Shown piece after piece: positions 9,252-17,448 of a stretch of 64,000 bases of DNA; positions within the stretch are counted from its first letter, which is position 1; every line of letters begins with the position of its first letter. The stretch covers positions 248,001 through 312,000 of the forward strand of contig UCJA01000015.1 in assembly GCA_900472675.1 (NCBI GenBank), read 5' to 3'. Both the position numbers and the translations under genes were made by a program. Source of the DNA: Hyphomicrobiales bacterium. Its GTDB lineage: Bacteria; Pseudomonadota; Alphaproteobacteria; Rhizobiales; Rhizobiaceae. A model generated the notes under the pieces. That model saw only the letters and a program-made list of their open reading frames with translations, was not told the DNA's origin and did not search any database.

Positions 9252-10129
9252 CCGAACTCGCCACCTACAATTTTGCCTATCTCGACGAACAGACGAAGCG
9301 GATGATCCGCCGCGCGATCCTGAAGGCGATCGCCATCCCGGGCTACCAGGTGCCCTTTGCCTCGCGCGAGATGCCCATGCCCTACGGCTGGGGCACCGGC
9401 GGCGTACAGGTGACCGCGTCGATCATCGGGCCAGACGACGTGCTGAAGGTGATCGACCAGGGCGCAGACGACACCACCAATGCCGTCTCCATCCGCGCCT
9501 TCTTCCAGAAGGTCGCCGATGTGGCCGTGACCACCCACACGCGGGATGCGACCATCATCCAGACGCGCCACCGCATTCCCGAGCAGAAGCTGTCGGAAGG
9601 CCAGATCCTGGTCTACCAGGTTCCGATCCCAGAGCCGCTGCGGTTCCTGGAGCCGCGCGAGACAGAGACCCGCAAGATGCATGCGCTCGAGGAATACGGC
9701 CTCATGCATGTGAAGCTCTACGAAGACATCGCCCACCACGGCCGCATCTCGACGACCTATGCCTATCCGGTGAAGGTTGCCGGCCGCTACGTGATGGACC
9801 CTTCGCCGACGCCGAAGTTCGACAATCCGAAAATGCACATGTCGGAAGCACTGCAGCTTTTCGGCGCCGGACGGGAAAAACGCATCTACGCCGTGCCGCC
9901 CTATACGGACGTGGTGAGCCTGGACTTCGAGGACCACCCGTTCGAGATCCAGACGTTTTCGCAGGACTGCGCGCTCTGCGGCGCGCATGGCGTCTATCTC
10001 GACGAAGTGGTGCTCGACGATAAGGGCGGGCGGATGTTCGTCTGCTCGGACACCGACAATTGCGAAGACCGGCGGGAACATGGGCACACCGGCGAGATGC
10101 TGGCGCCGAGCCAGGAGGCTGCGGAATGA
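9248..10129 (+). CDS. phnJ: alpha-D-ribose 1-methylphosphonate 5-phosphate C-P lyase
   Basis: PhnJ is the radical-SAM-dependent enzyme that breaks the C-P bond, releasing hydrocarbon and 5-phospho-ribose 1,2-cyclic phosphate. All functional residues are at the same numbers as in E. coli: Gly32 (glycyl radical) and cysteines 241, 244, 266 and 272 in the pattern C-x2-C-x21-C-x5-C (QDCALCG and VCSDTDNC). Cys272 is the thiyl-radical cysteine in the characterised enzyme. The 293-residue length is normal. It overlaps phnI and phnK by ATGA junctions, so the complex is translated as a coupled set. Confidence 0.98.
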   Translation: MTELATYNFAYLDEQTKRMIRRAILKAIAIPGYQVPFASREMPMPYGWGTGGVQVTASIIGPDDVLKVIDQGADDTTNAVSIRAFFQKVADVAVTTHTRDATIIQTRHRIPEQKLSEGQILVYQVPIPEPLRFLEPRETETRKMHALEEYGLMHVKLYEDIAHHGRISTTYAYPVKVAGRYVMDPSPTPKFDNPKMHMSEALQLFGAGREKRIYAVPPYTDVVSLDFEDHPFEIQTFSQDCALCGAHGVYLDEVVLDDKGGRMFVCSDTDNCEDRREHGHTGEMLAPSQEAAE

Positions 10130-10902
10130 GCGATATCCCTCTCCTCAAGGTCAGCGGCGTCTCCAAATTCTACGGCAGCCGGATCGGCTGCCGGGATGTT
10201 TCCTTCGATCTCTGGCCCGGTGAAGTGCTGGCCATCGTCGGCGAGTCCGGCTCGGGCAAGACAACGCTCCTGAACTGCCTGTCGACCCGGCTGATGCCGA
10301 CCGCCGGCAGCGTCGAATACCGGATGCGGGACGGCCAGTTCCGCGATCTCTACCACATGAGCGAGGCGGAACGCCGCTTCCTGATGCGGACCGACTGGGG
10401 CTTCGTGCACCAGAACCCGGCCGATGGCCTGCGCATGACGGTTTCGGCCGGGGCCAATGTGGGCGAGCGGCTGATGGCAGTGGGCGACCGGCACTACGGA
10501 AAGATCCGCGAGACGGCCAGCGACTGGCTGACGCGGGTGGAGATTTCCACGGACCGGATCGACGACCAGCCGCGCGCTTTTTCCGGCGGCATGCGCCAGC
10601 GCCTGCAGATCGCACGCAACCTGGTGACCGGGCCTCGCCTCGTGTTCATGGACGAACCGACCGGCGGGCTCGATGTCTCGGTCCAGGCGCGGCTGCTCGA
10701 TCTGGTGCGCGGCCTCGTCAACGATCTTGGCCTGTCGGCCATCGTCGTCACCCATGACCTTGCCGTGGCGCGGCTTTTGTCGCACCGGATGATGGTGATG
10801 AAGGACGGCTATGTCATCGAACAGGGCCTAACGGACCGGGTGCTCGACGATCCGCGCGAGCCCTACACCCAGTTGCTCGTCTCTTCCATTCTCCAGGTAT
10901 AA
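10126..10902 (+). CDS. phnK: C-P lyase associated ATP-binding protein PhnK
   Basis: A 258-residue ABC-type ATPase without a membrane partner; in E. coli PhnK docks on the PhnGHIJ core. Walker A is GESGSGKTT, the signature FSGGMRQRLQIAR, and Walker B VFMDEPTGGLD. ATG 10126 overlaps the phnJ stop and begins MSDIPLLKVSG, the expected start. PhnL, a second soluble ABC ATPase, follows after 10 bp. Confidence 0.96.
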   Translation: MSDIPLLKVSGVSKFYGSRIGCRDVSFDLWPGEVLAIVGESGSGKTTLLNCLSTRLMPTAGSVEYRMRDGQFRDLYHMSEAERRFLMRTDWGFVHQNPADGLRMTVSAGANVGERLMAVGDRHYGKIRETASDWLTRVEISTDRIDDQPRAFSGGMRQRLQIARNLVTGPRLVFMDEPTGGLDVSVQARLLDLVRGLVNDLGLSAIVVTHDLAVARLLSHRMMVMKDGYVIEQGLTDRVLDDPREPYTQLLVSSILQV

Positions 10903-10912
10903 GGACGCTCCG

Positions 10913-11623
10913 ATGGCCACTCCCCTCGTCGTTTCGGAAGTCTTCAAGAGCTTCACCATGCATTTGCGCGACGGGCTCAAGCTCGCCGTCGTCAACGACG
11001 TCAGCTTCTCCGTCGGCAGCGGCGAATGCGTCGTGCTCGGCGGCCCTTCGGGCATCGGCAAGAGCTCGATCCTGAAAATGCTCTACGGCAATTATGCCGT
11101 GGATGCCGGGCAGATCCTCGTCGACCACCGCGGCAAGGTGATCGACATCGCTAGCGCCGATCCGCGCACTGTGCTCGACGTGCGCCGGCATACCATGGGC
11201 TATGTCAGCCAGTTCCTGCGCACCGTCCCGCGGGTTGCCGCAATCGATGTGGTGGCGGAGCCGCTGGTGGCGCGCGGCGTCGATGCGGTCGAGGCGCGGG
11301 ACAAGGCCGCCACGCTGCTGGCCGGGCTGAACCTGCCGCGGGACCTGTGGAACCTGCCGCCCGCGACCTTCTCCGGCGGCGAGCAGCAGCGCGTCAATAT
11401 CGCCCGCGGCTTCATTACCGATCACCGGATCCTGCTGCTCGACGAACCGACAGCCTCGCTCGACGCGGCCAACCGCAAGGTCGTGGTCTCGATGATCGCT
11501 GCCAAAAAGGCCGAGGGCGTGGCCATGCTGGGGATCTTCCACGACGAGGAGGTGCGCGAAGCCGTCTCCGGCCGCATCCTCGACGTCAGCGCCTTTTCAC
11601 CCCGCAAGGCGGTGGCCGCATGA
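10913..11623 (+). CDS. phnL: C-P lyase associated ATP-binding protein PhnL
   Basis: A 236-residue ABC ATPase with Walker [11 protein letters not shown], signature [13 protein letters not shown] and Walker [13 protein letters not shown]. The N terminus [16 protein letters not shown] is typical of PhnL. It is required with PhnGHI for the initial nucleophilic step in E. coli. Its stop overlaps the ATG of the hexapeptide transferase gene. Confidence 0.95.
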   Translation: MATPLVVSEVFKSFTMHLRDGLKLAVVNDVSFSVGSGECVVLGGPSGIGKSSILKMLYGNYAVDAGQILVDHRGKVIDIASADPRTVLDVRRHTMGYVSQFLRTVPRVAAIDVVAEPLVARGVDAVEARDKAATLLAGLNLPRDLWNLPPATFSGGEQQRVNIARGFITDHRILLLDEPTASLDAANRKVVVSMIAAKKAEGVAMLGIFHDEEVREAVSGRILDVSAFSPRKAVAA

Positions 11624-12234
11624 GCGCGCGGCTCGGACCGGAGGCCGCGATCGACCCGACGGCCATCGTCACGCGCTCCACGCTTGGGCGCTACACGGAA
11701 GTGGGCGAGCGCTGCAAGATCGACGAGACGGAGATCGGCGACTACTCCTACATCATGCAGGACGGCATGGTGTGGTGCGCCAGCATAGGCAAGTTCGTCA
11801 ACATTGCCGCCTCCGTGCGCATCAACGCCACCAACCACCCAACCTGGCGGGCAACGCTGCACCACTTCACCTACCGCGCCGCAAGCTATTGGGACGATGC
11901 GGAAAACGAGCAGACCTTCTTCGAGTGGCGGCGCGACAACCGCGTCAGCATCGGCCATGACGTTTGGATCGGCCACGGGTCCACCATCCTGCCAGGCGTG
12001 ACGGTCGGCAACGGCGCGGTGATCGGCGCAGGTGCCGTGGTCTCCAAGGATGTCGCGCCCTACACCATCGTCGGCGGAGTTCCCGCCAAGCTCATCCGGG
12101 AGCGGTTTACGGCTGCGACAGGTGCAGCGATGGACCGACTTGCCTGGTGGGACTGGGATCATCTCCGGCTGCGCACGGCGCTCGACGATTTCCGCGCACT
12201 CTCGGCTGAAGAATTTCTGTCACGTTACGCCTGA
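11620..12234 (+). CDS. hexapeptide-repeat transferase of phosphonate locus
   Basis: A 204-residue left-handed beta-helix protein with isoleucine-rich hexapeptide repeats ([47 protein letters not shown]) and the catalytic-type histidine region [13 protein letters not shown]. It belongs to the phosphonate-linked group of xenobiotic acetyltransferase-like proteins found next to phnL. The substrate is unknown; N-acetylation of aminophosphonates, as done by the unrelated PhnO of E. coli, is a reasonable guess. It overlaps phnL by ATGA, so it belongs to the same operon. Confidence 0.88.
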   Translation: MSARLGPEAAIDPTAIVTRSTLGRYTEVGERCKIDETEIGDYSYIMQDGMVWCASIGKFVNIAASVRINATNHPTWRATLHHFTYRAASYWDDAENEQTFFEWRRDNRVSIGHDVWIGHGSTILPGVTVGNGAVIGAGAVVSKDVAPYTIVGGVPAKLIRERFTAATGAAMDRLAWWDWDHLRLRTALDDFRALSAEEFLSRYA

Positions 12235-12260
12235 GCGCTCGGCCTATCAGGCGCTCCGAA

Positions 12261-12305
12261 TTGTAACAGAACCGACATGGAACCGACATTCAAGCTTCAT
12301 CTAGC
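12261..12305 (+). promoter_or_regulatory. PHO-box-like triple repeat before phnC
   Basis: CCGACAT-GGAA-CCGACAT (12272-12289) repeats with the 11-bp PhoB period; each half matches CTGTCAT at 5/7. A weaker TTGTAAC (12261-12267) sits exactly one period upstream. The hexamer TCTAGC begins 10 bp downstream (12300-12305) as a possible -10. The phnC ATG at 12349 follows at a normal leader length. Confidence 0.5.
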
Positions 12306-12348
12306 CGCGCTATTCGATCCTCTGGAAACGCTGGACGGGCAAGAGAGC

Positions 12349-13218
12349 ATGAAGTTCGAACTCAGAGACCTGACCCGCCGCTTCGGTGACCGTATTGCGG
12401 TCAACGCGGTGAATGTGGAGATCCCGCAGGGACAGATGGTCGGCGTCATCGGCCGGTCCGGGGCGGGGAAATCGACCCTGCTGCGGATGATCAACCGGCT
12501 GCAGCAGCCGAGTTCCGGTTCCATGCATTTCGGCGATACGGATGTTTCGCGCCTCAAGGGTGCGGCACTGCGTGGGTGGCAGCGCGATTGCGCGATGATC
12601 TTCCAGCAGTTCAACCTGGTTCCGCGCCTGGACGTGATGACCAACGTCCTTCTGGGGCGCCTCAACCACCGCTCGACGACGCTGAGCATGCTCAGCATGT
12701 TTACACGCGAAGAACGGATCATGGCGATCGCCGCACTGGAGCGGCTCGGGATCGAGCAGACGGCGTTACAGCCGGCAGGTACGCTGTCGGGTGGCCAACA
12801 GCAGCGTGTGGCAATCGCCCGCGCGCTGATGCAGACGCCGAAGATGCTGCTCGCCGACGAGCCGATCGCTTCGCTCGACCCGCTCAACGCCAAGATCGTG
12901 ATGGATGCGCTGCGCGACATCAACGAGCGCGAAGGCATCACCGTCATCACCAACCTTCACACGCTCGACACGGCCCGCAACTACTGTGACCGCATCATCG
13001 GCATGGCGGCCGGCAAGGTGGTGTTCGACGGCCCCGCAGCTGCGCTGACCGCTTCTGCCGTCCAGGAGATCTACGGATCCGACCGGGATGGTGCCGGGAT
13101 CGACGAGAGCATGACATCCACGAGCATCGACATTCCCGCCGCGGCTGCGCCCGCCGGCGAGGTTCAAGCTGCCGCCAAGGGGGCCGGCATCGGGACACTG
13201 GAAGGCGCCAGGGCCTGA
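12349..13218 (+). CDS. phnC: phosphonate ABC transporter ATPase
   Basis: A 289-residue import ATPase with Walker [10 protein letters not shown], signature [13 protein letters not shown] and Walker [12 protein letters not shown]. The frame begins at 12277, but ATG 12349 gives the usual N terminus [13 protein letters not shown] and lies downstream of the PHO-like box, so it is preferred. The last ~45 residues are an Ala/Ser-rich tail beyond the ATPase fold. It energises uptake through PhnE1 and PhnE2; in Ensifer the homologous PhoCDET system carries both phosphate and phosphonates. Confidence 0.95.
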   Translation: MKFELRDLTRRFGDRIAVNAVNVEIPQGQMVGVIGRSGAGKSTLLRMINRLQQPSSGSMHFGDTDVSRLKGAALRGWQRDCAMIFQQFNLVPRLDVMTNVLLGRLNHRSTTLSMLSMFTREERIMAIAALERLGIEQTALQPAGTLSGGQQQRVAIARALMQTPKMLLADEPIASLDPLNAKIVMDALRDINEREGITVITNLHTLDTARNYCDRIIGMAAGKVVFDGPAAALTASAVQEIYGSDRDGAGIDESMTSTSIDIPAAAAPAGEVQAAAKGAGIGTLEGARA

Positions 13219-13307
13219 GCCGCAGCAGGATCGCCCGCCCGCACACCAACGGGCCGCGACACTTCGCAACATAAATACCGGGACACCGGTCAATCAGGAG
13301 AGACCTC

Positions 13308-14219
13308 ATGCTGAAGAAGATTCTTTTTGCAGCGACGGCACTTGTCGCATTGGCAAGCGGCGCCGCCGCACAGGCTGCTGACCTCAAGGAACTGCGCATT
13401 GGCATCCTCGGCGGCGAAAACGAAGCCGACCGCCTGCGCAACTACGCCTGCCTCTCGGACCACCTGAAGAAGGAATTCGGTTTCGAGAAGGTCTCGCTGT
13501 TCCCGGCTGCCGATTATGACGGCGTGATCCAGGGCCTGCTCGGCGGCACGCTGGACGTTGCCGGCCTCGGCGCTTCCGGCTATGCAGCCGTCTACCTGAA
13601 GGATCCGAAGGCGGTTACGCCGATCCTGACGACGCAGCAGAAGGACGGTTCGACCGGCTACTTCTCGATTGGCCTCGCGCTGAAGTCCTCCGGCATCAAG
13701 ACCATCGCCGACGCCAAGGGCAAGAAGCTCGGCTACGCCGATCCGGACTCCACCTCCGGCTACCTGGTTCCGCTGACGCAGATCCCCAAGACCACCGGCC
13801 AGCCGAACGACAAGTTCTTCGCCTCCACGCAGTTCAATGGTGGCCACGAGAACAACCTGCTCGCCGCCTATGACGGCAAGGTCGACGTTGCCGTGGACGA
13901 TTCCTCGGGCCTCGGCGATTTCAAGGACGGCTACACCTCCGGCACCTTCCACAAGGTCGTTGCCAAGGGCTCGGTCGACCCGAACAAGCTGGTCGAAGTC
14001 TGGCGCTCGCCGCTGATCCCGAACGGCCCGGTCGTCGTGCGCAACGCACTTGGCCAGGAATGGACCAAGAAGATCGCCGACTTCTACCTGGCGCTGCCCA
14101 AGAGCGACACCAAGTGCTTCAACGCCATCGAAGGCGGCGATTTCACGGGCTATGTGCCGGTGACCCACGACTTCTACAACGCCGTCGTCGACGTGCGCAA
14201 AGCTGCCATCGGCGGCTGA
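13308..14219 (+). CDS. phnD: phosphonate ABC transporter periplasmic binding protein
   Basis: A 303-residue binding protein with a signal peptide (cut after about residue 23, ...AAAQAA) followed by LRIGILGGENEADRLRNY, the PhnD/PhoD N-terminal strand. DYDGVIQGLLGGTLDVAGLGASGY forms the ligand pocket region and YVPVTHDFYN is near the C terminus. It delivers phosphonates (and possibly phosphate) to the PhnE permeases. A strong hairpin with a U-rich tail lies between phnD and phnE and may keep binding protein in excess. Confidence 0.95.
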   Translation: MLKKILFAATALVALASGAAAQAADLKELRIGILGGENEADRLRNYACLSDHLKKEFGFEKVSLFPAADYDGVIQGLLGGTLDVAGLGASGYAAVYLKDPKAVTPILTTQQKDGSTGYFSIGLALKSSGIKTIADAKGKKLGYADPDSTSGYLVPLTQIPKTTGQPNDKFFASTQFNGGHENNLLAAYDGKVDVAVDDSSGLGDFKDGYTSGTFHKVVAKGSVDPNKLVEVWRSPLIPNGPVVVRNALGQEWTKKIADFYLALPKSDTKCFNAIEGGDFTGYVPVTHDFYNAVVDVRKAAIGG

Positions 14220-14236
14220 TTTCAAGCATCAGGGAC

Positions 14237-14266
14237 AGGGCGGCCGGAAACGGTCGCCCTTTCTTT
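14237..14266 (+). terminator. intrinsic terminator/attenuator between phnD and phnE
   Basis: A 10-bp stem (14237-14246 with 14251-14260, one G-T pair) closes a GAAA tetraloop and is followed by TTCTTTAT. It sits inside the phnCDE transcript, so partial termination is the likely role. Confidence 0.7.
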
Positions 14267-14297
14267 ATGACCGCAGGTTTGGGACGACGGGGCATTC

Positions 14298-15248
14298 ATG
14301 ACCACCACCGACATGCAGCCGACAGGCCGTGAGATTGGCGCCACCTGGGAGCGGATGGTGGCCAAGCGGCGTCTCTACACGCTGATCGGGCTTGCCATCC
14401 TGCTGTTTGCCTTCGTCAGCTCGGTCCGCTTTGCGGACGAGAGCAATGCCGGGCACTTCTTCGAGCGCCTGCCGCATCTGTTCGATTTCCTGAGCTGGCT
14501 CATCCCCAAGGAATGGACAGACGTCTGGCGCGCCCTGTTCGATATCGCCAGCCCCAACGACAAGGGCGGCGAGGAGTATAACTTCGCCAAGGGACGGGTC
14601 TATTTCTGGGGCGATTTCTACGTTCCCGAATATTTCGAGCTGATGATCACCACGATCAACATTGCGATCGTGTCGACCATCGTCGGCTTCGTCTTTGCCG
14701 TGCCCTTGAGCTTTCTCGTGGCACGCAACTTCAGCCCCTCGACCCCGCTGCGGCTGGTTGCCAAGCGGATCATGGAGGTGCTGCGCGCCTTCCCGGAAAT
14801 CGTGATTGCCGGTCTCTTCACCGCCGTTCTCTCGATCGGGCCGGTTGCCGCCATCATCGCGGTCAGCCTCCACACCATCGGGGCGCTCGGCAAGCTGTTC
14901 TACGAGGTGGTCGAGAACGCCGACATGAAGGCTGACGACGGCTTGCGGGCTGTCGGCGCCAACTGGTTCGAGCGGGTGCGGTTTGCCGCCCTGCCGCAGG
15001 TCATGCCCAATTTCGCCTCCTATGCGCTGCTGCGCCTGGAGATCAACGTGCGTGCCTCGACCATTATCGGCGCCGTTGGCGGCGGCGGCATCGGCGAAGA
15101 GCTGAAGCTGTCGATCTCGCGCGGGTTTGGCGCCAAGACCGTGGCTCTCGTGCTTCTCCTGTTCGTGACGATCGTAGCCGTCGACCAGTTCTCCGCCTGG
15201 CTGCGCCGCAAGCTCGTCGGCGAGCACGCCTTCCTTCTCCAGCATTGA
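14298..15248 (+). CDS. phnE: phosphonate ABC transporter permease PhnE (first copy)
   Basis: A 316-residue inner-membrane permease with about six helices: one near residues 28-46, then a periplasmic stretch and five more from ~115 onward. The cytoplasmic coupling motif that docks on PhnC is seen as NADMKADDGLRAVGANWFER and the following INVRASTIIGAVGGGGIG. It is the phoE-like half of a two-permease arrangement; the second permease gene starts 17 bp after its stop. Confidence 0.93.
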   Translation: MTTTDMQPTGREIGATWERMVAKRRLYTLIGLAILLFAFVSSVRFADESNAGHFFERLPHLFDFLSWLIPKEWTDVWRALFDIASPNDKGGEEYNFAKGRVYFWGDFYVPEYFELMITTINIAIVSTIVGFVFAVPLSFLVARNFSPSTPLRLVAKRIMEVLRAFPEIVIAGLFTAVLSIGPVAAIIAVSLHTIGALGKLFYEVVENADMKADDGLRAVGANWFERVRFAALPQVMPNFASYALLRLEINVRASTIIGAVGGGGIGEELKLSISRGFGAKTVALVLLLFVTIVAVDQFSAWLRRKLVGEHAFLLQH

Positions 15249-15265
15249 CGCCAGGGGCCGCCGCC

Positions 15266-16627
15266 ATGACCTTCACCATGATCCATCAGAGCCGGCGCCA
15301 CGAAATCGAGGAGCGCTATCCGGAGTATTTCAAGCGGTCGTTCCGCCAGCGCTTCGGCTTTGCGATGGTCGTTGCGGGAACACTGCTCTACGGCCTCTAT
15401 GCGCTCTGGTTCTTCGATCTGCCGCGGCTGGTCGCAGAGGCCCAATGGCAGCGCTTCGGCATCTATCTCAGCCAGTGGGTGAGCTACGACGTGCAGCCGG
15501 AGCTTCGCGTCAAGGACGACGGCAGCATCGAGACGCGCTACCCGCGGTTTTCCGTGCTCGGCGACGACCCGCATCCGGACTGGATCGTCGACACCGCCGA
15601 CGGTGGCAAGACGGTGCTCATCGACGGCACAAGCCGCAGCGTGGCCGTCAACCACAAGCAGGCCGTCGTTACCGCGCAGGGCCAAAGCGTGACCGTTGAT
15701 CTCAGCGGCGAGAACCCCCGCGTGATCGGCCAGGCTCCCGCCTGGATGACGGTCTACGACGACAACGTGCTTGCCAGCTTCGGCTTTGCCGGCGATGCCA
15801 GCATCTCGTCCGACCGGGTGCGGGTACGCAAGCGCTTCCTCGGCTGGGCCAACTTCGTGTTCGACACCCATTCGCCCTTCTTCAACAAACCGGCAGGCGA
15901 GGTGATCAGCCTTATCACATCCGGCCCCCGGATCGACCCGGAGCAGTCCAACCTCTCGCTCGCCTTCGACAACATCTGGTTCAACAATGCCTGGCAGCAT
16001 GGCGACGTATGGACCAAGCTGTTCCAGACGATCGTGATGGCGTTTCTCGGCACGCTGCTGGGGGCGCTCGCAGCCTTTCCGCTGGCGTTTCTCGCGGCCC
16101 GCAACATCACCCGCAATCGGTTGGTCAACCAGGTGCTGAAGCGGATGTTCGACTTCCTGCGCTCGGTCGACATGCTGATCTGGGCGCTGTTCCTGACGCG
16201 CGCCTTCGGTCCCGGACCGCTGGCCGGTAGCGGCGCCATCTTCCTTACCGAGACCGGCACGCTCGGCAAGCTCTACTCCGAGGGGCTGGAAAACATCGAC
16301 GACAAGCCGCGTGAAGGCATTAAGTCCACCGGCGCATCAACGGCGCTGGTCCACCGCTACGGGGTAATGCCGCAGATCGTGCCGGTCATGGTCAGCCAGA
16401 CGCTGTACCAGTGGGAATCCAATGTGCGTGGCGCTACCATCATCGGCGCGGTCGGTGCCGGCGGCATCGGTCTGAAGCTCTGGGAGGCGATGCGGACGAA
16501 CTCCAACTGGGCCAACGTCGGCTACATGGTGTTGCTCATCCTGATGGTCGTCTTCCTGTTCGACGCAGCCTCAAACGCCGTCCGGCACCGGCTGATGGGC
16601 ACCAACAAAGCCGCCATGGGCCACTAG
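15266..16627 (+). CDS. phnE: phosphonate ABC transporter permease PhnE (second, long copy)
   Basis: A 453-residue permease. After a first helix (~residues 28-48) it has a large hydrophilic, presumably periplasmic, insert to about residue 240, then the normal five-helix permease core ending in the coupling motif VRGATIIGAVGAGGIGLKL. The frame can open at a TTG overlapping the previous stop (15245), but ATG 15266 has AGGGG eight bases upstream and is preferred. It corresponds to PhoT of the Ensifer PhoCDET importer. The insert is about 190 residues; its role is unknown. Confidence 0.92.
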   Translation: MTFTMIHQSRRHEIEERYPEYFKRSFRQRFGFAMVVAGTLLYGLYALWFFDLPRLVAEAQWQRFGIYLSQWVSYDVQPELRVKDDGSIETRYPRFSVLGDDPHPDWIVDTADGGKTVLIDGTSRSVAVNHKQAVVTAQGQSVTVDLSGENPRVIGQAPAWMTVYDDNVLASFGFAGDASISSDRVRVRKRFLGWANFVFDTHSPFFNKPAGEVISLITSGPRIDPEQSNLSLAFDNIWFNNAWQHGDVWTKLFQTIVMAFLGTLLGALAAFPLAFLAARNITRNRLVNQVLKRMFDFLRSVDMLIWALFLTRAFGPGPLAGSGAIFLTETGTLGKLYSEGLENIDDKPREGIKSTGASTALVHRYGVMPQIVPVMVSQTLYQWESNVRGATIIGAVGAGGIGLKLWEAMRTNSNWANVGYMVLLILMVVFLFDAASNAVRHRLMGTNKAAMGH

Positions 16628-16638
16628 AAATTGCTTCA

Positions 16639-16670
16639 ATATCATCATTCTGTCATGTAAATCTTCTAGC
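16639..16670 (+). promoter_or_regulatory. PHO-box-like repeat before the DUF1045-phnMN operon
   Basis: ATATCAT-CATT-CTGTCAT (16639-16656) has a perfect PhoB half-site and a 5/7 half-site at the 11-bp period with an AT-rich spacer. TCTAGC at 16665-16670 recurs as the possible -10, as before phnC. A start near 16680 would exclude translation from ATG 16678 unless leaderless. Confidence 0.55.
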
Positions 16671-16734
16671 GCATCCCATGCCGGAACCGCCGTTTGCGGA
16701 TCGTCGGCCCTCCCCGAACGTCCGGACCACCATC

Positions 16735-17448
16735 GTGCGCTATGCCCTCTATTTTTCGCCTTCCGCCACCGATCCGCTGACCACGGCTGCGTCCGCCTGG
16801 CTCGGGCGTGACGCCTTTACAGGCGCGACCTATCCGCTGCCGGCGGTCGAGGGAATCGCGCCTGACACCCTGCATGCGCTGACCGCCGACCCGCGCCGCT
16901 ACGGTTTCCACGCAACGCTCAAGGCGCCGTTTGCGCTGGCCGAAGGCCGCACGGAAGACGAGCTGGTCGACGCCTTCGAGACCTTCTGCGCGCAGACACC
17001 TGCCTTCGACATCCCTCGCGTCGTCATCGGCCAACTCGGCCGGTTCTTCGCCTTGGTTCCAGACGAAGTCTACGCACCCCTGCAGGAGTTTGCGTCTCAG
17101 GTGGTCGAGGCTTTCGAGCCCTTCCGTGCGCCGTTGAGCGAAGCGGACATGGCCCGTCGGAAGCCCGAAACACTGACGGCTTCTGAACGGGTCCACCTGG
17201 AACGCTTCGGCTATCCTTACGTGAACGACGACTTCCGCTTTCATATGACGCTGACCGGACAGGTGGAGCCAGCACTTGCCCCTGCCATGCGGGCCGAACT
17301 CGACCGGCGCTTTGCAGACTTTGTCGGCGCGCCACTGCCGGTCGATGGGCTTGCCCTTTTCGTGGAGCCCGCGCGCGGCGAGCCCTTCCATGTTCATCGC
17401 CGGCTTCCCCTGCCGGTATCCCCGGACAACAGAAAGACCACGCCATGA
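16735..17448 (+). CDS. DUF1045 phosphonate metabolism protein, 2H phosphoesterase-like
   Basis: A 237-residue protein of the DUF1045 family that co-occurs with C-P lyase genes. Two H-x-T-L motifs (GFHATL, His59; RFHMTL, His170) are the hallmark of 2H phosphoesterases, which act on cyclic phosphates and related esters. GTG 16735 gives the family N terminus RYALYF and fits the upstream promoter; ATG 16678 would add 19 atypical residues. The locus lacks phnP, the E. coli enzyme that opens 5-phosphoribosyl 1,2-cyclic phosphate, so a replacement role is plausible but inferred. The stop overlaps the phnM ATG by four bases. Confidence 0.85.
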   Translation: MRYALYFSPSATDPLTTAASAWLGRDAFTGATYPLPAVEGIAPDTLHALTADPRRYGFHATLKAPFALAEGRTEDELVDAFETFCAQTPAFDIPRVVIGQLGRFFALVPDEVYAPLQEFASQVVEAFEPFRAPLSEADMARRKPETLTASERVHLERFGYPYVNDDFRFHMTLTGQVEPALAPAMRAELDRRFADFVGAPLPVDGLALFVEPARGEPFHVHRRLPLPVSPDNRKTTP

